From JABJMC01 sp964459205 (GTDB lineage Bacteria > Patescibacteriota > Gracilibacteria > UBA1369 > UBA12473): a stretch of DNA of 5,967 nt. Each line of letters starts with the position of its first letter. Position 1 is the stretch's first letter. The notes beneath the pieces were generated by a model. The model saw nothing but the letters and a program-made list of their open reading frames with translations. It made no database searches and was not told where the DNA came from. Both the position numbers and the translations under genes were made by a program. Shown here piece after piece: positions 1 through 5,967 of the stretch. The stretch is taken from the NCBI GenBank assembly GCA_964459205.1, contig CAYWKJ010000052.1, positions 1 to 5,967 of the forward strand, given 5' to 3'.

Positions 1-2
1 AG

Positions 3-926
3 GTCCCGGAAAGAGATCCATATGAGGATGTTTCGGTGGAAGATTGGTTTGCACCCTATGTTTCATACTGTAAGGAGCGTAATTTTGTGCAGGCACAGGT
101 GGATGGTTATTTGCATCCGGAGCTAGATGTGACACGTGGCGATTTAGCAGAGATTATTTATCGTTTTATGTTTACTGAAACTTATGAACTTGATGAATTT
201 TCACTTTCCACAAACTGGCCCGAAACTCAAAGCACGGTATTTGATTATAAGATCAAAACGCCAACTGACTGGCAACAAATCACTGCTGATGATGGAACTT
301 TAATTCTGTGGCACCAAGACGAGGGACAAGAAAGCTGGGACCGTACTACAGAAGGATCGGCAGTGGTGACAATCCGAGTAGATTTAAATGAAGAAGGCGT
401 AGATCGGACTTCTTATATGGCAGCAATTCAGGATGGTTTGGCTGGTTATGAAAATTTAAATGTAGTATCTACAACTGGCGAAAACGATCATGCCTATTAC
501 TCTATGGTGGCAACTTATTTAGGTGATTATGAAGGTTTTCGGGATGTGGTGGTGGAATTGGGTGATGTTTTTGTAATTATGCAGGGCACTTTTGGAACTG
601 GTTTACTCAAAGATCAATTATACGAGTATGTAGAAGCAATTGAGCAGAGCATTGAGTATTCGCCTGCCCCAGAAGAGGATGTGGAACCAGAGATAACTCC
701 AGAAGAGGCAACTGCCCAGGCGCGTGAGAATATTCAAATAGATGGCCAAGGACAGATTATTTTGGACTTATTTGAAGATCGAGTCTTGATTGAAACGGAC
801 ACTATTGGCATTGGAACTGGCCCGGTGGATTATTACTATTCCGAATGGGCTGATATCACGCTAAAATATGAACGTTCCTTTGATGTTATTTTAGACATTG
901 AGGAGACGCAAACTACTGCTTTTTAA
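3..926 (+). CDS. SLH-domain surface protein, C-terminal part (5' end outside window)
   Basis: The frame is open from the left edge, so the GTG at 36 is not the true start; it lies inside an SLH repeat. The repeat (about nt 3-170) shows the family pattern: an Asp-Val before a WFAPYV motif, then a DGYLHPELDVTRGDLAEII stretch matching the usual 'DGxFxPxxxvTRaE'. SLH repeats normally come in sets of three and attach proteins to secondary cell-wall polymers, so more probably lie upstream. An unrecognised alpha/beta-looking domain of about 140 residues follows (about nt 240-664, from a KTPTDWQ segment); its length and pattern loosely recall PsbP/Mog1-like folds, which is only a guess. After a Pro/Glu-rich linker (about 664-717) comes a roughly 68-residue C-terminal domain with a DTIGIGTGPVDYYYS motif, also unrecognised. 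The role is inferred as an envelope-anchored protein. It ends with TAA, 11 bases before the lipoprotein gene, so the two are probably co-transcribed. Confidence 0.85.
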   Translation, partial: VPERDPYEDVSVEDWFAPYVSYCKERNFVQAQVDGYLHPELDVTRGDLAEIIYRFMFTETYELDEFSLSTNWPETQSTVFDYKIKTPTDWQQITADDGTLILWHQDEGQESWDRTTEGSAVVTIRVDLNEEGVDRTSYMAAIQDGLAGYENLNVVSTTGENDHAYYSMVATYLGDYEGFRDVVVELGDVFVIMQGTFGTGLLKDQLYEYVEAIEQSIEYSPAPEEDVEPEITPEEATAQARENIQIDGQGQIILDLFEDRVLIETDTIGIGTGPVDYYYSEWADITLKYERSFDVILDIEETQTTAF

Positions 927-937
927 CCCCTTAGATC

Positions 938-1195
938 ATGAAAAAACTATTATCAATAATTGCCCTTGGACTTTTGGTCTTTATGTTTACTGGCTGCGGA
1001 GAAGAGGAAGTTGCTGAAGTTGAAGTTGTAGATGAGTTATTTGCTACTGGCGATGAAGATGTTGAAGATGAAATAATTTATATTGATCCAGCCGAAGAAG
1101 TTGGGACTCCAACTGAAATTCCCGAAGAAATAGAGGAACCAACTACTGGTCCCCCAACAGGAGATGAGGAAGCAGAGGAAGAAGTAACTGAATAA
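938..1195 (+). CDS. Small, highly acidic predicted lipoprotein
   Basis: This 85-residue product has a classic lipoprotein signal: positive residues at K2 and K3, a hydrophobic stretch at about 4-17, then a lipobox-like F17-T18-G19-C20. Signal peptidase II would be expected to cut before C20, leaving a lipid-anchored mature chain. That chain of 66 residues is extraordinary: by hand count it has 22 Glu and 6 Asp and no Lys or Arg. It is also rich in Pro, Thr and Gly towards the end, which suggests an extended, disordered, negatively charged tail. No domain is recognised. Possible roles are cation binding, charge at the envelope or a spacer; these are inferences. The ATG gives the signal peptide directly, but the 11 bases before it contain no Shine-Dalgarno motif, so translation may depend on coupling to the SLH gene. 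The gene ends 4 bases before the malic enzyme gene. Confidence 0.82.
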   Translation: MKKLLSIIALGLLVFMFTGCGEEEVAEVEVVDELFATGDEDVEDEIIYIDPAEEVGTPTEIPEEIEEPTTGPPTGDEEAEEEVTE

Positions 1196-1199
1196 ATCT

Positions 1200-2342
1200 A
1201 TGGATTATTATCAAAAATCCCTCGAGGTTCATAAAGAGCATCGCGGTAAACTAGAGATCGCGTCAAAAGTACCCTTAGAGTCACTGGATGATTTAAGTAT
1301 TTCTTATACCCCTGGAGTGGCGGAACCGTGTCGCTTATTGGCTAAGGATCCAGCGGCAGCTTATGATTACACGATTAAAGGCAATTTAGTGGCTGTTGTT
1401 ACGGATGGATCTGCAGTTTTGGGCCTGGGAAATATTGGTGGGTTATCTGGCCTTCCAGTTATGGAAGGAAAGGCTCTACTTTTTAAGCATTTTGCGGACG
1501 TTGATGCTTTTCCAATCTGCTTGGCAACGCAAGATGTAGATGAAATTGTAGCAACAGTAAAAGCGATTGCCCCCACCTTTGGGGGAATAAATTTGGAAGA
1601 TATTTCAGCGCCGCGATGTTTTGAAGTTGAAAAAAGACTCCGCGAAGAATTAAATATCCCGGTTTTTCATGATGACCAGCATGGAACTGCAATTGTAACC
1701 CTAGCTGGCTTATTAAATGCTCTAAAAGTTGTTGAAAAATCAATTGAATCAATACGAGTGGTGGTAAACGGAGCCGGGGCCGCTGGAGTAGCGGTTTCCA
1801 AATTACTAATGGAATCTGGAGTATCTGATTTAGTAATGTGTGATTCGCGAGGTGTAATTTATAAAGGCCGAGAGAATCTAACTTCATATAAGGAGGAGAT
1901 GGCCGAAATTACGAACCCCCGTGGTGTAACAGGAGGCTTAGAGGAAGCCATTGCCGATGCTGATGTTTTTGCGGGGGTTTCAGTGCCAGATATTGTAACT
2001 AGTGAAATGGTTTCAACTATGGCGGACAAAGCAATTGTTTTTGCTATGTCCAACCCCACCCCAGAAATTATGCCGGATGAGGCGCTTAAAGGTGGCGCGG
2101 CCGTCGTGGCCACGGGCCGCAGCGACCTACCCAATCAAATCAACAATGCCTTGGTTTTCCCAGGAATTTTTAGAGGACTATTGGACGGCCGCGCCACAGC
2201 GGTCACCAACGAGATGCTTTTAAAAAGCGCCCACGCCTTAGCTGACCTTATAGAAAATCCAACTGCCGAAAAAATCATTCCCCAAATATCAGAAAAAGGC
2301 GTATCCGAGGCCGTGGCCGAGGCTGTAAAACAATGTTGCTAG
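1200..2342 (+). CDS. Malic enzyme (malate to pyruvate, NAD(P)-dependent), complete
   Basis: This cytoplasmic enzyme oxidatively decarboxylates L-malate to pyruvate and CO2, reducing NAD+ or NADP+. At 380 residues it matches the short bacterial/archaeal form, without the phosphotransacetylase-like extension of MaeB. Visible motifs in order are YTPGVAEPCR (catalytic Tyr36), VTDGSAVLGLGNIG (68-80), VMEGK (catalytic Lys91), NLEDISAP (metal ligands E133 and D134), FHDDQHGTA (third metal ligand D159), the Rossmann loop GAGAAG (191-196), SNPTPE, and ATGRSDLPNQINNALVFPG near the substrate site. Residue roles are assigned by analogy with the family. Whether it uses NAD or NADP cannot be read reliably here. 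The ATG lies 4 bases after the lipoprotein stop, with no Shine-Dalgarno motif at normal spacing, so it probably shares the upstream transcript. Its last 100 codons use many more C-ending codons than its first 100. The stop overlaps the convergent gene's stop. Two Cys end the protein. Confidence 0.96.
   Translation: MDYYQKSLEVHKEHRGKLEIASKVPLESLDDLSISYTPGVAEPCRLLAKDPAAAYDYTIKGNLVAVVTDGSAVLGLGNIGGLSGLPVMEGKALLFKHFADVDAFPICLATQDVDEIVATVKAIAPTFGGINLEDISAPRCFEVEKRLREELNIPVFHDDQHGTAIVTLAGLLNALKVVEKSIESIRVVVNGAGAAGVAVSKLLMESGVSDLVMCDSRGVIYKGRENLTSYKEEMAEITNPRGVTGGLEEAIADADVFAGVSVPDIVTSEMVSTMADKAIVFAMSNPTPEIMPDEALKGGAAVVATGRSDLPNQINNALVFPGIFRGLLDGRATAVTNEMLLKSAHALADLIENPTAEKIIPQISEKGVSEAVAEAVKQCC
2097..2120. 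repeat. GC-rich imperfect inverted repeat inside the malic enzyme gene
   Basis: A 6-base arm GCGGCC (2097-2102) pairs with GGCCGC (2115-2120), and the perfect 10-base palindrome CGTGGCCACG (2105-2114) lies between them; the only unpaired bases are two on the left side. It could form a stable hairpin, but it lies in coding sequence for the conserved AAVVATGRSD segment and no T-tract follows, so a terminator is not supported. It is the most GC-rich spot in an AT-rich window. Confidence 0.4.
2339..2342. other. Overlapping convergent stop codons in CTAG
   Basis: The malic enzyme stop TAG occupies 2340-2342 on the + strand, and the stop TAG of the large hydrolase-like gene occupies 2339-2341 on the - strand; together they form the palindrome CTAG. 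There is therefore no intergenic space between the two blocks, and any transcription terminator must lie inside the opposing gene. No hairpin followed by a T-run was seen near the junction on either strand. Confidence 0.95.
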
Positions 2343-5300
2343 CCTATTTGCTCTAAATTCTCTTCACTAATTACGTCCTCTGGAGAACTAAGTAAGATCA
2401 TAGCGTCTCGCAAGGCATTTTCGTGCATGCCATCATAATTATCATCATCCATATACTGCATAGCAATCGCATGTGAAATCACCTCACTAATATAAACTTG
2501 CCCCACTACACCTGGTTTACAAGTGAAGACTTTTTCTATTTCAGACACTCGGAGTCCGACCTCTCTACCAGCTACAAATTGGCTTTGTGTTCCTGGCCCA
2601 GTGAAAAGAGTTTTTCTAAAATAACGTCTTAGGTTGTAAATTGGAACTACTTCTTGAATTGACCCATTATCAGCGGCCATGGCATCTGATAAAAATCCGG
2701 CAACTTTATTCCTTTGAGCCGCAGTTATCCAGGAAACATTAACTGTTCCAGTATCGTCTACATAAGCCAACTTATATTTACCAGTGCTATCTTTTTTATA
2801 CCTAGCCACTGACACCCCGAATTGAAGTAAATATTCTATTGGCGCTCCCCCCCCATTATAAGCAACCAAAGCTAGCATTTCTTGGTCTGGGTGATTTTCA
2901 AAATGATTAGTTTGTCTAAAAACAGCTTGCTGGTGTTCCATCATGGCCACAGCAATAGCAATCTCCATTTTTGGATTTATATGGCAAGTATGCCCATTAA
3001 ACTCAACCGTAAATTCACTCATATCCCAATTTTCTCCAGGGATAGTATCATCAAGTTCCTCAAATATTTCCTTAGCTCTATCTTCTATTTTTCCTCTTTG
3101 AACAGCAGTAATTTGAAAATAACCAAATACATTATTTTCAGCCTCTCGCACTCCACTTAAATAACCACTATTTTCACCGGCATTTCTTAGATTAACAAAA
3201 CTAGTTTCTCGGGCTGCTAAAGCGGCCATTAGCAAACTACGACTTATTTCTGTTACTTCATCTAAATTAGATTCTGTTAAATACTCATACATATTATAAG
3301 TCCCGGCATCTTGGCCACTAGAGTCAACTAAAGTCATTGTTTTATTTGTCCCTATTTTACCTTCTTTAAACCAATCATAGTTTTGCTTCCAGGTACTAAA
3401 ACTCGCGTTGTCTTGAAAAACTGTGGGGTCTTCATCATAAACATATAAATGATGTTTATGGGTCGCCGCTTTTGAATCTTGGGTTTCGTGGCGAGAAACT
3501 AAAATTGCCATTACATGAGCAACTTCCCAGCTTCTTCCTTCTAGTAATCGAGCTGTTTCCTCGTGTCCAGCAGCTCTTACTTTTGGTAAAAATTTTGTCA
3601 CAATTTCTGCCTGGATCTCGCCAATAGTCATAGTTTTATCCTGTTTTTTCCGACTTCGCATTGTTGCTAGTAGCTGGGTACTGAATTCTTCAAACCCATC
3701 TATTTGGGTTGGATCAAAATCCTCTGGCACAAGCTCTGGATGAATAGGAGCATATTCAGGTTCAGGACTAATTGAGCGGTGCGGTCGAGCAATGTTATGG
3801 CCTCCTCCTATATCAGGATTAATGACTGTAACATGATAACAATTCCCTTCTGTGATAAACATTATTTTCCCGGCCTCCTGCATATCTCTTAAAACATCTC
3901 GAAGATCGTTCATATGTCCTCCTACCCGATCTCCATTTGGAGGCCAACCTTGATCACTACGCCCAGCTCCACAATAAGCATTTTTAGCGATATCAAATGA
4001 ATTCGCAAAAAAGTGTGTAGATTGATCAGCAGCATTGGGTTCATAAGCTCGTATATCTCTTTGATACTGCTTAGACCTATACATAGCGGTTATTCTTATG
4101 TAGGCGCCTGTATTATCGAAAAAAGTGGCTCCGATTTCATTTAGAGCATCCTCCGCATAACTTGTTAAATAGCGATTTTCCTCAGGGCATTGGTCAATCC
4201 ATTCGCCCCTATTACCATCACCATCTCGGTCACGTCGATCAATGTCCTGAGCCCACACAAAATTAGCATCATCAGTTACTTCATTAACTAAGCCACGCTC
4301 TATCATGGTATCTAGGGATTCTGGATGATAAGGATTTAACCCTTCAATAGTCATCCGAGCAAATAACTGTGGGTTTTTGTAAGGGTCTCTACCTAGGTTT
4401 AATGGAGTTTCGGGATGTTCAGCTACAAATGATGCCCGCCAATCCATTCTGAGCATACTAATTGGGATGGCGTATCTATTTCTAGGATGAGGTTTTTGGT
4501 AAAAATAACTTTCGGTAAACACATGAACCTTGTCCGCTAAATTAGGATCTGGCTCGCACATAGCTGTTAAAACTCGCTCTAACTTATCAGGGTTTTTCTC
4601 ATTAATAGTGACTTCTACAAACTGAACTTGTCGACCTTGTTTAATAGATTCATCCAAAAAAGCACTAACTGGGACATGCACTGCTCCCCCAGCTTGAACC
4701 GTTCGCCCATTGTCTTGATTGTATTGCACAACAGCCGGCCAATCATCGCAAATTAAGGCCATATTTTCGGCTATTTCAGCTGGAGTATCCCATTTTTTAG
4801 GAATCTTTAAAACATAATAAGCAACTCCTTCGCCAAGGTGACCTAAGCCATCAATACTTGGGAAAAACTGTGATAAATCCTCACCATCAACTCTTTCACG
4901 TAAATTTTCTAAAGTTTCTGGTAAACGATCTAGTCCCAAGAATTCACGAACCCTATTCCGAACTAAAATGTCGCTAACTCTTGGTTCTATTAATTGCAGT
5001 TTCTCTACTATCAAATCTATAAAACGATCATAACTTTCCTGATGAAAAGGATACTCTTCCAACTCTTCGTATACAAAAACACTCGTAACTAAATTAATCA
5101 TGCCTAAAAGAGATTCTACTTTGTCTGCTCCTTCATCAGTTGCCAAAAGGGCAGGAGTTAATTCATCAAACTCTCCTAACACGACATCAAAACCGTGTGT
5201 CATACGTCGGTATTGATCTTGCTCCTTTATAATTCTTTCTCTGACCTCTTTGGCTCTATCATTATCGTCTGGATTTTGAGCGATAATTGCATCTAATAGA

Positions 5301-5434
5301 GAAATCTTGTTCTCTAAACCACTTATATAAGATTCATGAGCATCAACACACTCTGCTGCTGCAGCATCGTTGCCTACTTCACAAACTTCTGGCGCCTGTT
5401 GAAAAATTAACCTTTGAGGAGAGAAAAAATGCAT
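2339..5434 (-). CDS. Large multidomain predicted peptidoglycan hydrolase (LysM-like, M15/DUF5715-like, lytic transglycosylase-like)
   Basis: This 1031-residue protein probably binds and cuts peptidoglycan. Regions by motif reading are: a charged helical N-terminus (about 30-150); a LysM-like module (206-256) with YYVLKIPKKWDTPAEIAENM and a final GGAVHVP; a calcium-loop motif (400-420, DRDGDG...DQCP) resembling a thrombospondin type 3 repeat; an M15/DUF5715-like domain (about 425-540) with YRSKQYQ, STHFFANSFDI and EGNCYH, giving possible zinc ligands H474, D481 and H534; and a lytic-transglycosylase-like domain (about 733-865) with ARETSF (candidate catalytic E743), GYFQIT and ALVAYNGG. The roughly 165 C-terminal residues and the 260-390 region are unrecognised. 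No signal peptide or membrane segment is visible at the chosen ATG, and a stop lies three codons upstream, so the start cannot move far. There is no Shine-Dalgarno motif. The gene begins 18 bases after the hexapeptide-repeat gene, probably in one operon. A phage or tail-associated lysin is an alternative reading. Confidence 0.85.
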   Translation of the reverse strand: MHFFSPQRLIFQQAPEVCEVGNDAAAAECVDAHESYISGLENKISLLDAIIAQNPDDNDRAKEVRERIIKEQDQYRRMTHGFDVVLGEFDELTPALLATDEGADKVESLLGMINLVTSVFVYEELEEYPFHQESYDRFIDLIVEKLQLIEPRVSDILVRNRVREFLGLDRLPETLENLRERVDGEDLSQFFPSIDGLGHLGEGVAYYVLKIPKKWDTPAEIAENMALICDDWPAVVQYNQDNGRTVQAGGAVHVPVSAFLDESIKQGRQVQFVEVTINEKNPDKLERVLTAMCEPDPNLADKVHVFTESYFYQKPHPRNRYAIPISMLRMDWRASFVAEHPETPLNLGRDPYKNPQLFARMTIEGLNPYHPESLDTMIERGLVNEVTDDANFVWAQDIDRRDRDGDGNRGEWIDQCPEENRYLTSYAEDALNEIGATFFDNTGAYIRITAMYRSKQYQRDIRAYEPNAADQSTHFFANSFDIAKNAYCGAGRSDQGWPPNGDRVGGHMNDLRDVLRDMQEAGKIMFITEGNCYHVTVINPDIGGGHNIARPHRSISPEPEYAPIHPELVPEDFDPTQIDGFEEFSTQLLATMRSRKKQDKTMTIGEIQAEIVTKFLPKVRAAGHEETARLLEGRSWEVAHVMAILVSRHETQDSKAATHKHHLYVYDEDPTVFQDNASFSTWKQNYDWFKEGKIGTNKTMTLVDSSGQDAGTYNMYEYLTESNLDEVTEISRSLLMAALAARETSFVNLRNAGENSGYLSGVREAENNVFGYFQITAVQRGKIEDRAKEIFEELDDTIPGENWDMSEFTVEFNGHTCHINPKMEIAIAVAMMEHQQAVFRQTNHFENHPDQEMLALVAYNGGGAPIEYLLQFGVSVARYKKDSTGKYKLAYVDDTGTVNVSWITAAQRNKVAGFLSDAMAADNGSIQEVVPIYNLRRYFRKTLFTGPGTQSQFVAGREVGLRVSEIEKVFTCKPGVVGQVYISEVISHAIAMQYMDDDNYDGMHENALRDAMILLSSPEDVISEENLEQIG
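2847..2854. repeat. Eight-base C/G homopolymer inside the transglycosylase motif
   Basis: Eight consecutive C on the + strand read as GGG GGG GGA on the coding strand, giving the three Gly of the AYNGGGAP motif in the lytic-transglycosylase-like domain. A one-base slip would shift the frame and replace the last roughly 170 residues. It could be a slippage hotspot or a site of sequencing error; the present length keeps the full frame. Confidence 0.9.
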
Positions 5435-5452
5435 TATGAACTATTAATTAAA

Positions 5453-5967
5453 TTATCCAGATGCTACTTCAAGATCTAAAGCTGCCTTTAGTTGCTCTAA
5501 AGTACGCCCTGTTGCTGTACCCAGACTAGATGTGACAGTTACTTTAGATTCTCTTGGTTCCTCTGTATTAATAGATTCAAAATGGAATGAAACTTGATGA
5601 CTTCTATCTTTAGTTTGTAAGACGTATGTCCCAGCCTCAGTTCCATCTACAATTTCTACTTCANNNNNNNNNNTAGTATCAGCTTCCATCAGGTCAAGTA
5701 CTGTAGTTGCGGTGAAGTCCTCACTGAATGTTGGGTGTTCTGGAGCTTCGGCTGATTCTGTAGCCTCTGTTGACTCCGTAGCTTCAGTTGACTCTGTAGC
5801 CTCTGTTGACTCCGTAGCTTCAGTTGACTCCGTAGCCTCGGTTGACTCGGTGGCTTCAGTTGACTCCGTAGCCTCGGTTGACTCTGTAGCCTCAGTTGAC
5901 TCTGTGGCTTCAGTTGACTCCGTAGCCTCAGTTGACTCCGTAGCTTCAGTTGACTCCGTAGCCTCAG
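5453..5967 (-). CDS. Hexapeptide-repeat protein, C-terminal part (5' end outside window, internal N gap)
   Basis: The frame is open from the right edge to a TAA at 5453-5455, about 170 residues. An ATG at 5687-5689 is internal, not the start, because the same frame continues upstream through the repeats. The visible protein begins with at least twelve tandem TEATES hexapeptides and continues through AEAPEHPTFSEDFTATT. It then crosses ten N (four unknown residues) and ends with a 69-residue segment rich in beta-forming residues (EVEIVDGT, GTYVLQ, HQVSFHFESI, KVTVTSS), with a short possible helix (LEQLKAALDLEV) near the end. No family is recognised. Thr/Ser/Glu-rich tandem repeats of this kind are typical of surface stalks and linkers, possibly glycosylated; that is inference. 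If the true gap length is not a multiple of three plus one, the two parts would not be in frame. The hydrolase-like gene follows 18 bases downstream. Confidence 0.72.
   Translation of the reverse strand, partial: EATESTEATESTEATESTEATESTEATESTEATESTEATESTEATESTEATESTEATESTEATESTEATESAEAPEHPTFSEDFTATTVLDLMEADTXXXXEVEIVDGTEAGTYVLQTKDRSHQVSFHFESINTEEPRESKVTVTSSLGTATGRTLEQLKAALDLEVASG
5664..5673. other. Run of ten N (assembly gap)
   Basis: Ten undetermined bases lie in the coding sequence of the repeat protein. A round number such as ten is often a placeholder from scaffolding, so the true missing length is uncertain. Taken at face value, the same - strand frame is open on both sides. Confidence 0.97.
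5751..5966 (-). repeat. Tandem array of twelve 18-bp units encoding TEATES
   Basis: Twelve head-to-tail 18-base units, with no length variation, run to the window edge; the + strand unit is close to GTTGACTCCGTAGCCTCA. On the - strand each encodes Thr-Glu-Ala-Thr-Glu-Ser. The units differ only at codon third positions (Thr ACG/ACA/ACC/ACT, Glu GAG/GAA, Ala GCT/GCC). The unit at 5751-5768 is the most diverged in DNA and is followed in the protein by Ala instead of Thr. A 36-bp dimer pattern is visible, because one Glu codon alternates GAG/GAA between neighbouring units, with one slip between the units at 5859 and 5877. The array probably continues outside the window. Confidence 0.95.

Noticed and set aside
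36..38. GTG as the start of the first + strand gene
   Set aside because: The frame is open to the left edge and the SLH repeat begins before this codon, so it is internal.
1570..1585. Hairpin CCCCCA-CCTT-TGGGGG as a terminator on either strand
   Set aside because: It lies within the malic enzyme coding sequence for the PTFGGI segment and no T-run follows on either strand.
1367..2223. Several open frames on the - strand and in another + frame across the malic enzyme gene
   Set aside because: They lie inside a strongly conserved enzyme gene, have low-complexity products and match nothing recognisable.
2882..3160. A 92-residue + strand open frame
   Set aside because: It is antisense to the transglycosylase-like domain and its product is a Ser/Ile/Phe-rich shadow without domain features.
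5687..5689. ATG as the start of a 78-residue - strand gene
   Set aside because: The same frame continues upstream through the TEATES repeats, whose silent variation shows that it is translated.
5751..5966. CRISPR array or iteron-type origin
   Set aside because: The 18-bp units are directly adjacent with no spacers, keep a coding frame and vary only silently, as expected for a protein repeat.
1..5967. TGA recoded as Gly or Trp
   Set aside because: No in-frame TGA occurs within the genes, and all motifs read correctly with the standard code.

Overview
The window is densely coding and moderately AT-rich, with two convergent gene blocks and no stretch over 300 bases without a gene. The + strand block (3-2342) has three tightly spaced genes: the C-terminal part of an S-layer-homology (SLH) surface protein, a small and extremely acidic lipoprotein, and a complete bacterial-type malic enzyme. 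The - strand block (2339-5967) is read from the right edge. It starts with the C-terminal part of a protein carrying at least twelve Thr-Glu-Ala-Thr-Glu-Ser hexapeptide repeats, interrupted by a 10-N gap. A 1031-residue multidomain protein follows, which by motif reading is a cell-wall hydrolase. The two blocks meet tail to tail, with their stop codons sharing the palindrome CTAG.

The organism looks like a bacterium with an S-layer-type envelope and peptidoglycan: it has an SLH domain, a lipobox, LysM-like and lytic-transglycosylase motifs, and a zinc-peptidase-like domain. None of the complete genes has a convincing Shine-Dalgarno sequence. The five visible stops are TAA or TAG, and no in-frame TGA occurs in about 2000 codons, so a recoded TGA (as in Gracilibacteria) is unlikely. 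Large unfamiliar surface proteins and short spacers would fit an uncultivated lineage such as Patescibacteria/CPR (Peregrinibacteria-like), but this is a weak inference; the N gap suggests a scaffolded draft or metagenome assembly.

Functionally, most of the window concerns the cell surface. The SLH protein and the lipoprotein would sit in the envelope. The large - strand protein would bind and cut peptidoglycan, and the Thr/Glu/Ser-rich repeat protein next to it looks like a surface stalk or linker. The malic enzyme is the only clear metabolic gene: it links malate and pyruvate and has no obvious functional tie to its neighbours.

The most interesting item is the large protein. It appears to combine a LysM-like module, a calcium-loop motif, an M15/DUF5715-like zinc site and a lytic-transglycosylase site in one chain, yet no signal peptide is visible. 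The hexapeptide repeat is also notable, because every difference between its copies is synonymous.
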